Source: Sunxiuqinia sp965372405 (GTDB lineage: Bacteria; Bacteroidota; Bacteroidia; Bacteroidales; Prolixibacteraceae). From it: a stretch of DNA of 64,000 nt. The notes below the pieces were generated by a model. That model was given only the letters and a program-made list of their open reading frames with translations. It made no database searches and was not told the DNA's origin. This document shows, in pieces, positions 42,521-49,740 of this stretch; position 1 is the first letter of the stretch, and every line of letters starts with the position of its first letter. Where the stretch lies: NCBI GenBank assembly GCA_965372405.1, contig CBDVCE010000020.1, positions 1 to 64,000 of the forward strand. The letters run 5' to 3'. Position numbers and translations under genes: made by a program.

Positions 42521-42562
42521 AAGATTGGTTCGGTTGGATTTACCAGCCGAACCAATCTTTTT
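42521..42562. terminator. Bidirectional terminator, RRM and GAF genes
   Basis: AAGATTGGTTCGG (42521-42533) pairs perfectly with CCGAACCAATCTT (42547-42559), followed by TTT on the plus strand and TTATTTTTTC on the minus strand. It overlaps the last bases of the GAF gene and serves both convergent genes. Confidence 0.9.
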
Positions 42563-43007
42563 AGATTTTTTTTGAGATCATTTCGCATATTGTTTCCAGA
42601 AATTCAACATCTTTTTGCTTGAATGGGGAAGGGGAATGACTGTCAATATCTAGTTCTGCGATAAATTTTCCGTTGCTTAATACAGGGACAACAATCTCAG
42701 ATTGCACATCAATACTGCAAGCAATGTAGTTGTCTTCCTGGTTGACATCCTGAACTACCATTGTTTCTCCACTTTCTGCAACCTGACCACAGATCCCTTT
42801 GCCTATTGCAATGTGGGTATGATCAGTTGGCTTGCCTACGTATGGGCCAAGTTCTAAACCTCCATCTTTAAAAATGTAAAACCCCACCCAGTCGTAATGA
42901 TAGATCTCTTCTTTCAAAGTTGAGCAAATTAGCTTTAGTAAATCCTTGCTGTCATTTTTGATAAGTTGCTCAATCTTTGCCAGTACTTCTTCAAAATTCG
43001 TATCCAT
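42561..43007 (-). CDS. fRMsr-like GAF domain protein
   Basis: 148 aa from the ATG at 43007; a TTG at 43028 overlaps a -7 box and is rejected. A single GAF domain fills the protein. Blocks GKGICGQVAESGETMVVQDV and NYIACSIDVQSEIVVPV match free-methionine-(R)-sulfoxide reductase (YebR/MsrC), with the resolving Cys73 and the catalytic Cys97. The third conserved cysteine, about ten residues before Cys73 in E. coli, is not present (HTHIAIGKG). It probably reduces free methionine sulfoxide; the altered cysteine set is worth noting. Confidence 0.82.
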   Translation of the reverse strand: MDTNFEEVLAKIEQLIKNDSKDLLKLICSTLKEEIYHYDWVGFYIFKDGGLELGPYVGKPTDHTHIAIGKGICGQVAESGETMVVQDVNQEDNYIACSIDVQSEIVVPVLSNGKFIAELDIDSHSPSPFKQKDVEFLETICEMISKKI

Positions 43008-43025
43008 TTTCGTCTGATTAAGTTG

Positions 43026-43033
43026 CAAAAATA
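43026..43033 (-). promoter_or_regulatory. -7 box of the fRMsr-like gene
   Basis: TATTTTTG on the minus strand fits TAnnTTTG. The predicted leader before the ATG at 43007 is about 13 nt. Confidence 0.5.
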
Positions 43034-43043
43034 ATATAGGCCA

Positions 43044-43074
43044 ATTAAAAAGAAAACCCGGTTGCCCTGGTTTT
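43044..43074 (-). terminator. pyrBI terminator
   Basis: AAAACC (43053-43058) pairs with GGTTTT (43069-43074), with partial pairing inside the loop. On the minus strand it is followed by TTCTTTTTAAT. It begins 3 bp past the pyrI stop. Confidence 0.6.
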
Positions 43075-43076
43075 TG

Positions 43077-43547
43077 TTATTTGATAACCATCTGATCGTG
43101 ATGGGTTATTTTCTCGCAGTATTTACATTTTAAGTCCAAAGGTTCTTTTGAAACAACATCAAAAGAAGTGGTAATTGTTTCATTGTTGGTAATGCATTTT
43201 GGGTTAAAACACTTTACAATTCCAATAACTGTATCAGGAACTTCAACTACTTTTTTCTCAACAACCTCATAGTCCCGAATAATATTGAGCTTTGCATGTG
43301 GTGCAATTAAGGCAATTCGGTTGATGTCATCGTCTTCAAAAAATTGATTAGAGACTTTGATAATTGATTTGCTTCCCAGTTTTTCACTATCTAAATTAGC
43401 ACCAAAGGTGATCATGTTGGTGGTTTTATCTAGCTCAAGTATTGAAATGACTTTGAAAAGGTTTTCAGAAGGTATGTGATCTATTACTGTACCTGCACTA
43501 ATAGCACTAACTTTTAGTTTTAATTTTTTCTTTATTGAGTCCTTCAT
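43077..43547 (-). CDS. pyrI: Aspartate carbamoyltransferase regulatory chain
   Basis: 156 aa. The N-terminal nucleotide-binding domain (about 1-100) carries VSAISAGTVIDHIPSENLFKV and TFGANLDSEKLGSKSIIKVSN. The C-terminal zinc domain has the four-cysteine pattern CFNPKC ... CKYC (about 112-143) that anchors it to PyrB. It gives the enzyme its CTP/ATP feedback control. It starts 7 bp after pyrB ends, in one operon. Length and motifs match the family. Confidence 0.96.
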   Translation of the reverse strand: MKDSIKKKLKLKVSAISAGTVIDHIPSENLFKVISILELDKTTNMITFGANLDSEKLGSKSIIKVSNQFFEDDDINRIALIAPHAKLNIIRDYEVVEKKVVEVPDTVIGIVKCFNPKCITNNETITTSFDVVSKEPLDLKCKYCEKITHHDQMVIK

Positions 43548-43554
43548 GATATTC

Positions 43555-44466
43555 TTATTTGAGGTTCAATGTATGTGCAATAATGGCTTCTCTGGTGAAT
43601 ACTCCATTTAATGCTTGTGTGAAATAATAGGCTTTGTCATTCTGATCCACATCAGGGTGAATCTCATTCACTCGTGGAAGTGGATGCAATATTCGCATGT
43701 TTGGTTTGGTATTTTCAAGCATGTCATTTTTCAGAATATAAACGTTTTTAACCTTTTCGTACTCAATAGGGTCTGAGAAACGCTCTTTCTGAACGCGTGT
43801 CATATAAACAATGTCTGCCTCTGAAATGATGTCCGTAAACTCACTATGCTCAAAAAAGCGAATGCCTTTTTCCCGGAGATAAATTTTGTATTCTTCCGGC
43901 ATCTGTAGTTCTTCAGGAGCTATAAAGTTGAAAATTGGATTTTCAAATTGAGACATTGCCATTAGCAATGAGTGTACTGTTCGTCCATATTTCAGGTCAC
44001 CAACCATGAAGATATTCAGATTGTCCAGAGTCTTTTGGGTTTTAATGATGGAGTACATGTCCAAAAGAGTTTGTGTGGGGTGCTGATTTGCACCGTCACC
44101 AGCATTAATGATCGGTACATCTGAGACCTCCGCAGCGTAACGTGCGCTTCCTTCCAAAGGATGACGCATCACAATCAGGTCGGAGTAATGTGAAACCATT
44201 TTGATGGTGTCGTGCAGTGTTTCACCTTTAGTAACACTTGATGATCCAGCATCAGTAAAACCAATTATCCGTCCGCCCATACGGTTAATTGCAGTTTCGA
44301 AACTTAGTCTAGTACGGGTGGAAGGTTCAAAAAACAATGAAGCGACCACTTGGTCTTCGAGCAGTTTTTGATTTGGATTCTTTTCAAAGTCTGCTGCCAA
44401 TTCCATTATTCGAAGGTATTCTTCCTTCGAATAGTCCATGATGGATATTAGATCTTTCTTTTTCAT
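43555..44466 (-). CDS. pyrB: Aspartate carbamoyltransferase catalytic chain
   Basis: 303 aa. It joins carbamoyl phosphate and aspartate in pyrimidine synthesis. Carbamoyl-phosphate site SLFFEPSTRTRLSFE (STRTR, about 50-55) is intact, as are DAGSSSVTKGETLHDT (Ser and Lys of the 80s loop), MRHPLEGSARYAAE, INAGDGANQHPTQTLLD and the 240s-loop region YMTRVQKERF. Its ATG directly follows the stop codon of a 72-codon leader frame (TAAATG), and an intrinsic terminator lies 35 bp upstream of the start, as in enterobacterial pyrBI attenuation. Confidence 0.97.
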   Translation of the reverse strand: MKKKDLISIMDYSKEEYLRIMELAADFEKNPNQKLLEDQVVASLFFEPSTRTRLSFETAINRMGGRIIGFTDAGSSSVTKGETLHDTIKMVSHYSDLIVMRHPLEGSARYAAEVSDVPIINAGDGANQHPTQTLLDMYSIIKTQKTLDNLNIFMVGDLKYGRTVHSLLMAMSQFENPIFNFIAPEELQMPEEYKIYLREKGIRFFEHSEFTDIISEADIVYMTRVQKERFSDPIEYEKVKNVYILKNDMLENTKPNMRILHPLPRVNEIHPDVDQNDKAYYFTQALNGVFTREAIIAHTLNLK

Positions 44467-44685
44467 TTAATATGATTTGTTTATGGTACTATTTCTACGC
44501 AAAAAAAAACCAACAGGAATAAATATCACTGCTGGTTTTTCAAACCGGAAATATGTCCGGGATAATAAAATGTATAAACCGTATTTCAGGTTTTTGATGT
44601 TACGTTGTTTCAAAAATGGAAAAAATCTTGTCCGGCGATCCCAATCACCCAGGAAGAATTTATATAGAACGTTTAAACGTCTCAT
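44467..44685 (-). CDS. Candidate pyrBI leader peptide
   Basis: 72 aa from the ATG at 44685, ending with TAA directly against the pyrB ATG. It is basic and rich in Phe, Tyr, Arg and Lys (for example LYKFFLGDWDRRTRFFPFL), with no family I recognise. The frame reads through U-tracts (minus-strand U6 at 44620-44625, U5 at 44612-44616), a small hairpin (44545-44560) and the terminator. In E. coli pyrBI the 44-codon pyrL leader likewise extends through the attenuator, so a closely following ribosome blocks termination when UTP is low. By analogy this could be a pyrL-type leader. It could also be a chance frame. A TTG one codon upstream is also possible. Confidence 0.5.
   Translation of the reverse strand: MRRLNVLYKFFLGDWDRRTRFFPFLKQRNIKNLKYGLYILLSRTYFRFEKPAVIFIPVGFFLRRNSTINKSY
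44501..44540 (-). promoter_or_regulatory. Putative pyrBI attenuator (intrinsic terminator)
   Basis: On the minus strand AAAAACCAGCAG pairs with CTGTTGGTTTTT (7 core pairs including one G-U, plus A-U flanks) around a 12-nt loop, followed by a run of nine T (44501-44509). It lies 35 bp upstream of pyrB and inside the leader frame. No other gene on this strand ends here, since the YigZ gene stops at 44770. A hairpin 44545-44560 (CCGGA/TCCGG) just upstream may act as a pause signal. Confidence 0.65.
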
Positions 44686-44692
44686 CAAAGCA

Positions 44693-44700
44693 CAAATTTA
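44693..44700 (-). promoter_or_regulatory. Candidate -7 box for the pyrBI leader
   Basis: TAAATTTG on the minus strand fits TAnnTTTG. Transcription would begin only a few bases before the leader ATG at 44685, giving a nearly leaderless message. The 12-bp palindrome ACGTTTAAACGT (44669-44680) lies just inside the transcript. No clear -33 element is seen. Confidence 0.4.
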
Positions 44701-44769
44701 ATATATCAAGTTACCAAGTTTTTATGACATAGCGCATGTTTTGGCGCTACTTATTAACATCCTTGTCTA

Positions 44770-45372
44770 TTATTCAACAAGTTTGACTTTTACTCCACGA
44801 ATATCGCGTAAGGAACTTATAATGCGTTCACTGTCATTTAGTCTTGCAGAGCTTTTAATCCTGCAATTCATTTCAAATTCTGTTTGCAGTTGTTGAAGCT
44901 CATTATTTTTGAAAATTTTCATAACCTCATTCATTAATGGATATTCATATTCTACCCAAAAAAATGCTTTTACCAGTTCTTCAATAATAATTGCATTTTC
45001 CAAGGCCTCCACGGCTGATGTTCGATAAGCATTAATTAATCCGCCAACACCAAGTAAAGTTCCACCGAAATATCTAACAACAACAATCAAAATGTTTGTC
45101 AGATTATACTTTTGAATTTGTCCAAGTATGGGTTTTCCTGCGGAGGAAGATGGTTCACCGTCATCATTTGCTCTGAAATGCTTCTTTTCAGACCCCAGAC
45201 GCCATGCATAGCAATGATGTCTGGCTGAGTAGTGTTCTTTTTTTAATTGATGTAAATGCTCTTTAATTTGATCCTCATCAGTTACAGGATAGGCATAGGC
45301 AATAAATTTACTGCCTTTATCTTTAAACAGCCCTTCGCTAGTGTCTTTTATGGTTAGGAAAGAATCACTCAT
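44770..45372 (-). CDS. YigZ/IMPACT family protein
   Basis: 200 aa from the ATG at 45372; a longer frame from a TTG at 45414 reads through the dnaA terminator and is rejected. The IMPACT N-domain (about 20-130) shows KGSKFIAYAYPV, ARHHCYAWRLG, NDDGEPSSSAGKPIL and IVVVRYFGGTLLGVGGLINAYR, which are the family's signature blocks. A C-terminal DUF1949-type domain follows (about 140-200). The bacterial function is not established; the fold suggests nucleic-acid or translation factor binding. The hairpin TAGCGC/GCGCTA (44730-44749) lies past its stop but lacks a T-run. Confidence 0.88.
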   Translation of the reverse strand: MSDSFLTIKDTSEGLFKDKGSKFIAYAYPVTDEDQIKEHLHQLKKEHYSARHHCYAWRLGSEKKHFRANDDGEPSSSAGKPILGQIQKYNLTNILIVVVRYFGGTLLGVGGLINAYRTSAVEALENAIIIEELVKAFFWVEYEYPLMNEVMKIFKNNELQQLQTEFEMNCRIKSSARLNDSERIISSLRDIRGVKVKLVE

Positions 45373-45382
45373 TATAAGCCAT

Positions 45383-45411
45383 AAAAAAAGCAGATCGTAA
45401 GACCTGCTTTT
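45383..45411 (-). terminator. dnaA terminator
   Basis: AAAAGCAG (45386-45393) pairs with CTGCTTTT (45404-45411), followed on the minus strand by a T7 tract. It lies 8 bp past the dnaA stop and overlaps the false N-terminal extension of the YigZ frame. Confidence 0.85.
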
Positions 45412-45418
45412 CAATATT

Positions 45419-46849
45419 TTACATTTTTAATTTCTTTTCAATTTCATCAACAAAATGGCGGAAATTTTTATCAGTTTCTTTCAAATTATTGACTGTCTTG
45501 CATGCATGGAGCACTGTCGCATGATCTTTTTTCCCAATTTGTGAACCAATCGAGGCTAATGATGATTTTGTGAGGCTCTTGGAAAAGTACATGGCCAACT
45601 GACGAGCTTGTACAATTTCACGTTTACGAGTTTTTGCCTGTAGCGTATCAAGCGGCATATTGAAATAATCACAAACAACTTTTGAGATATAATCAATTGA
45701 GAGCTCACGCCTGGCACTTTTAACCAGTTTGTTAACCATGTCGCTGGCAAGCTCCAAGGTTACTTCTTTTCGATTAAGTGTTGATTGCGCTAATAATGAA
45801 ACTAGTGCTCCTTCAAGCTCACGAACATTATTGCCAATGTGAGAGGCAATGTATTCCAGCACTTCAGTACTTATTTCAATTCCGTCTTTATACGTTTTGC
45901 GTTTAAGAATTTCCATGCGGGTTTCGAAATCAGGAATCTGCAAGTCAGCAGTTAATCCCCACTTGAAACGTGACAGTAATCGTTGTTCCATACCTTTCAG
46001 TTCAATGGGTGGCTTATCAGAAGTTAATATAAGCTGCTTGCCACTTTGATGAAGGTGATTGAAGATATGGAAGAATGTTTCCTGTGTTTTTTCTTTGCCG
46101 GCAAATTCATGTACATCATCAAGAATAAGTACATCAATCATTTGGTAAAAATGTAGGAAGTCATTTCTATTGTTGTTCCTTATTGCTTCGGTATATTGAG
46201 TCTGAAATTTATTTGCATTAACGTAAAGTACTATCTTTTCAGGGTACTTTTCTTTTACCTCTATTCCAATTGCATGAGCAAGGTGAGTTTTACCCAATCC
46301 TGAATTTCCATAAATCATTAATGGATTAAATGCTGTTCCTCCTGGATTTTGAGAAACGGCATAGCCAGCACTGCGTGCAAGACGATTGCATTCGCCTTCT
46401 ATGAAATTTTCAAAGGTGTTGTCAGCCTTAAGTTGTGGATCAACCTGAAGCTTTTGAATGCCCGGAATGATAAACGGGTTTCTTATTGAAGCTTTGCCCT
46501 CGGTTTTTAATGGAACGTTAAGAGGCTTGTTTTGTAACTTGTTATTGTTTGTTGTTGGGTACTTTACTGTATACGGTTGTGAATTGTCATGGTTATTCCC
46601 CATTACAACCACATATTCAAGTTTGGCATCCTCTCCAACTTCTTTTCGAAGTGTCTTTCTTAACAAATCAATGTATTGTTCTTCAAGATACTCGTAAAAG
46701 AATGGACTAGGAACTTGAATTGTAAGTACCTGCTCGTCGATTTTTACTGGAACAATCGGCTCAAACCACGTTTTAAAACTAATACTTGGAACATTATCTT
46801 TTATTACAGACAGACAGCGATTCCAAACATCAAGATGAATGTTAGTCAT
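45419..46849 (-). CDS. dnaA: Chromosomal replication initiator DnaA
   Basis: 476 aa. Domain I (about 1-85: VWNRCLSVIKDNVPSISFKTWFEP) is followed by a variable linker, then the AAA+ domain with Walker A GNSGLGKT at about 181-188, Walker B VLILDDVHEF and sensor LTSDKPP. The C-terminal DNA-binding domain (about 385-476) has the signature KKDHATVLHACKTV in the HTH. It melts the origin and loads the helicase. It is monocistronic, with its own terminator; dnaN is not adjacent, and recF is about 20 kb away. The region upstream does not have a cluster of DnaA boxes. Confidence 0.97.
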   Translation of the reverse strand: MTNIHLDVWNRCLSVIKDNVPSISFKTWFEPIVPVKIDEQVLTIQVPSPFFYEYLEEQYIDLLRKTLRKEVGEDAKLEYVVVMGNNHDNSQPYTVKYPTTNNNKLQNKPLNVPLKTEGKASIRNPFIIPGIQKLQVDPQLKADNTFENFIEGECNRLARSAGYAVSQNPGGTAFNPLMIYGNSGLGKTHLAHAIGIEVKEKYPEKIVLYVNANKFQTQYTEAIRNNNRNDFLHFYQMIDVLILDDVHEFAGKEKTQETFFHIFNHLHQSGKQLILTSDKPPIELKGMEQRLLSRFKWGLTADLQIPDFETRMEILKRKTYKDGIEISTEVLEYIASHIGNNVRELEGALVSLLAQSTLNRKEVTLELASDMVNKLVKSARRELSIDYISKVVCDYFNMPLDTLQAKTRKREIVQARQLAMYFSKSLTKSSLASIGSQIGKKDHATVLHACKTVNNLKETDKNFRHFVDEIEKKLKM

Positions 46850-47121
46850 TTTGATCGATAGGATTAGATATTTGACAAATTTTTTCCCTTAATTTTTTCC
46901 TGAAAACAAAAATTGTGAAAAAAAAACGATAAAAAAAATGGTTTTGCTATTGACTTTTTGAAAATAATCATAACCTAGTTCAGCGTCAGGCAATTAAAAA
47001 ATCAAAAAAAATGATGTTTTAGAACTAGCTGATAATCAGTGCTTTAAATATGTCGACCTCTGTATGCCCTATGGATAAAGAAGAGTTATTTTGGCGTACA
47101 ATAATATAAATATGTTCATGA
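46850..47121. other. AT-rich region upstream of dnaA
   Basis: 272 bp, very AT-rich, with A/T homopolymer tracts. One near-match to a DnaA box is present (TATGGATAA, 47070-47078, one mismatch to TGTGGATAA). A single weak box is not enough to call an origin. No TAnnTTTG box for dnaA was found. Confidence 0.5.
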
Positions 47122-48384
47122 TTAATTAGATATCTTTCTCAATGCCTTTTCCAGTCTAATTTTTCGGTCATTTTTGAAGGCAACAATGCTCGCTTCAGAA
47201 AAAATCGTCTTAGCTTGGGTATGTATTTTTGTAATTTCAGAAAAGCTTGTCGAGTTGCCAGTCATGTAATTATACATGCCTGTAACAAATACTTCTTCAA
47301 TATTACTGAACTCACTAAAAATTACATTGGTTGTATCTAATCGGGTTGGGCTTGAAATAAGATGAATCTTAAAATGATACTTTTCATCAGCCTTCGTTTC
47401 CGGAGCTCTTGATGAGATATAGATATTCTTACCTAAATCAAAAGCGGAAAACTGGACATATCTTTTGGGATTATGTCTGATGTCTTTCATTAAAAGGTCA
47501 AGACTTGCACTTAAACTATTAAGGTTATCATACAGTTCATCATCATTTAGTAGTTTACCCGCAGAACCATCACCTTCATTTAATTTATGAACGATTGTAC
47601 TAAGTCCTTGAGCCGAGGTGGCAAGTTGTTGTAGCATTGTCTGGATGTCAACCGATGCAATGCTATCGCTTATCGATGCAAAGTTTCCAATAATTGTAGA
47701 AATCTCATCAGAATTTTCATTCAGGTTTCCTGAAATTTGCTCTAGATTACCAATGATAGATTTTACATTCTGTTTTTCAGATGTCAGTAATTCTTTCAAT
47801 GTGCCAGAGGTGTGTTCAAGGTTTAAAATTGTTTTATTAATACGTTTAAAACTTTCAGAAAGGTTTGTACGGGCTTCTTCATTAAAAACATATGTAACCA
47901 CCGTAATTGCGGAGTCTAAAGAAGCAAGCAATTGTTCTGCCTTATTCTTTAATGGAAGCACTTGCATGCTAACCTGTTCCTTTAAGCCACTTTCAATGCT
48001 ACCCGGAATAGTGTCATTTGCCTCATAATATTGATTTGATGGTGAAACCTGAAGTTTTATAGATTTAGTTCCCATTAAATCACTTGAAATAATTCTTGCA
48101 GAAGTTCCTCTTGGAATTTTAAAATTACCTTCCAGTGAGAATGTTACAACAAGACTGCCGTCGTTATTATCAGAAAAGTCAATGGTTTTAACTTGTCCAA
48201 CTTTATATCCGTTTATGGTAACAGCACTCGATTCAAGTAATCCATCAACCCGATCATAAATGACAATATAGCTAGTATTTCTATTGAAGAAGTCAATTCC
48301 TTTCAAGAAGTTGAGACCCCAAATAAAAATAGCGAAGCTTAAAATAATTAATATGCCTAGTTTGGTATATCCTGTAAGTTTCAT
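47122..48384 (-). CDS. MlaD/MCE-family lipid transport protein with SPOR-like tail
   Basis: 420 aa from the ATG at 48384; a TTG at 48405 is in frame but less likely. One N-terminal membrane helix (about 8-28) precedes an MCE domain (about 38-115: YIVIYDRVDGLLESSAVTINGYKVGQV), the module that carries lipids across the envelope. A long helical region follows (about 130-300), with repeated coiled-coil-like segments. The last 86 residues (335-420) align with the C-terminus of the amidase encoded just upstream and look SPOR-like, an unusual addition to an MCE protein. Permease and ATPase partners (MlaE/MlaF) are not in the window. Confidence 0.85.
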   Translation of the reverse strand: MKLTGYTKLGILIILSFAIFIWGLNFLKGIDFFNRNTSYIVIYDRVDGLLESSAVTINGYKVGQVKTIDFSDNNDGSLVVTFSLEGNFKIPRGTSARIISSDLMGTKSIKLQVSPSNQYYEANDTIPGSIESGLKEQVSMQVLPLKNKAEQLLASLDSAITVVTYVFNEEARTNLSESFKRINKTILNLEHTSGTLKELLTSEKQNVKSIIGNLEQISGNLNENSDEISTIIGNFASISDSIASVDIQTMLQQLATSAQGLSTIVHKLNEGDGSAGKLLNDDELYDNLNSLSASLDLLMKDIRHNPKRYVQFSAFDLGKNIYISSRAPETKADEKYHFKIHLISSPTRLDTTNVIFSEFSNIEEVFVTGMYNYMTGNSTSFSEITKIHTQAKTIFSEASIVAFKNDRKIRLEKALRKISN

Positions 48385-48471
48385 AATGTTTTCGTGGTTT
48401 TGCAATATAATACAATATTAAAAAGCATTCAGAAAGAAAACAAGTGAATACCTGATAATAGAAAGGAATTA

Positions 48472-49611
48472 TTAAGGTTTCAATTTTTTAAGTGCCTTTT
48501 TTACTGAAATCGATTTTTCATTTTCAAAAGCAACTACGAATGCATCAGGATATTTATTCTTTGCTTTCTTTTTTAACTCACTGATTTTATCATAGGATTG
48601 CTCTCTGCCAAAGAAATATTTATAAAGTGAGCCTGATTTTTGTCGATAAACTGGTTTCAAACCTGAAAAATTCTCAGGAGAAGTATTCAATTTTGCGGAA
48701 GAAGCAATAAGCTGCACACTAAAGTAGATTCTCTTGTTATCAGTAATATTAAGTGCTTTCGTACTTTTAATCTTTTTCGTTTTAACGATTTTTTCAGGAA
48801 TTTCTTCAGAGGAGGAAAGCTTATAGTCACTTTTATCCTCAATTTTATTTTTATATTCACGAACTGCTCTAAAAATTGCTGAAGCTAAAATAGACTGTCC
48901 TTTATCGCTGGCCATGTATCGAGCTTCTGATAGATTGCTTAAAAATCCAGCTTCAACCAATACGCTGGGCATACTTGTTCTTCGCAAAACCAAAAAACCA
49001 GCTTGTTTTACGCTTCGGTCTTTTCTTCCGGCACGCGTTTTAAATTGTTCCTGAATATCGGCTGCAAATTCAATACTTTGGTACAGGTAATCTCCCTGAA
49101 CCATTTCAAACATGATATAGGATTCAGAAAGATTTGGATCAAAACCCTCATATCTGTTTGAGTAATCTTCTTCTAAAAGAATAACCGAATTCTCCTTTTT
49201 TGCCACTTCAAGATTTTCTTCTGATCGGTGAAGGCCAAGCACAAAAGTTTCGGTACCAGTTATTGAAGGTGTTCCACAATAATTGGCATGAAGTGAGATA
49301 AATAAATCGGCCTTGTTTTTGTTTGCAATTTCGGCACGACGGTGAAGAGGTATAAATTTATCGGTACTTCGCGTATAAATCACTTTTACCCCTGAAAGAT
49401 TCTTTTGGATGTATTGTCCCAATTTTAATCCAATATTCAGCACAATATCTTTCTCCCGAATTTGTTTGTAAACTGCACCGGGGTCTTTTCCGCCATGCCC
49501 AGGGTCAATTACTACCGTAAATGTCCTTGGAGTTTTATTTTGGGCAACGAGTAGAAAAGGAGAGATCATAAAAAGAATGATCAAAATATACGTTTGGAAG
49601 TGATTATTCAT
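48472..49611 (-). CDS. N-acetylmuramoyl-L-alanine amidase with SPOR-like domain
   Basis: 379 aa with a signal peptide (about 1-23, ending VAQ). The Amidase_3 zinc domain (about 30-245) shows VVIDPGHGGKDPGA (first zinc His), the EKDIVLNI Glu, DLFISLHANYC (His) and VLVEAGFLSN (catalytic Glu). It cleaves the stem peptide from glycan strands, usually in cell separation. After a charged linker, residues 293-379 form a SPOR-like domain (YFSVQLIASS ... DAFVVAFENEKSI). Domains of this type bind denuded glycan at the division site. The MCE gene follows 87 bp downstream and carries the same C-terminal module. Confidence 0.92.
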   Translation of the reverse strand: MNNHFQTYILIILFMISPFLLVAQNKTPRTFTVVIDPGHGGKDPGAVYKQIREKDIVLNIGLKLGQYIQKNLSGVKVIYTRSTDKFIPLHRRAEIANKNKADLFISLHANYCGTPSITGTETFVLGLHRSEENLEVAKKENSVILLEEDYSNRYEGFDPNLSESYIMFEMVQGDYLYQSIEFAADIQEQFKTRAGRKDRSVKQAGFLVLRRTSMPSVLVEAGFLSNLSEARYMASDKGQSILASAIFRAVREYKNKIEDKSDYKLSSSEEIPEKIVKTKKIKSTKALNITDNKRIYFSVQLIASSAKLNTSPENFSGLKPVYRQKSGSLYKYFFGREQSYDKISELKKKAKNKYPDAFVVAFENEKSISVKKALKKLKP

Positions 49612-49633
49612 ATTATTTTGGTGTTTTACGAAA

Positions 49634-49641
49634 CAAAAATA
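49634..49641 (-). promoter_or_regulatory. -7 box of the amidase gene
   Basis: TATTTTTG on the minus strand fits TAnnTTTG, with about 18 nt from the predicted start to the ATG at 49611. It forms a divergent pair with the LptD-like promoter. Confidence 0.5.
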
Positions 49642-49694
49642 GAAATATTAGAATTATTTTACACTTCTTCACCTTTATGTGTGTATTGAATTTA

Positions 49695-49702
49695 TATTTT
49701 TG
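49695..49702 (+). promoter_or_regulatory. -7 box of the LptD-like gene
   Basis: TATTTTTG fits TAnnTTTG. It predicts transcription from about 49708 and a leader of about 33 nt to the TTG start at 49741; no in-frame ATG lies between. Confidence 0.5.
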
Positions 49703-49740
49703 CAGACCTAAGACAGAACATCGTAAAAAATTCAACTGAT

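Noticed and set aside
44477..44701. Plus-strand 74-aa frame opposite the pyrBI leader
   Set aside because: It is the complement of the leader region, lacks a promoter box, and has no recognisable domain.
46850..47121. Replication origin upstream of dnaA
   Set aside because: Only one near-match to a DnaA box was found; a cluster and a GC-skew change would be needed. Cumulative skew over the whole chromosome would decide.
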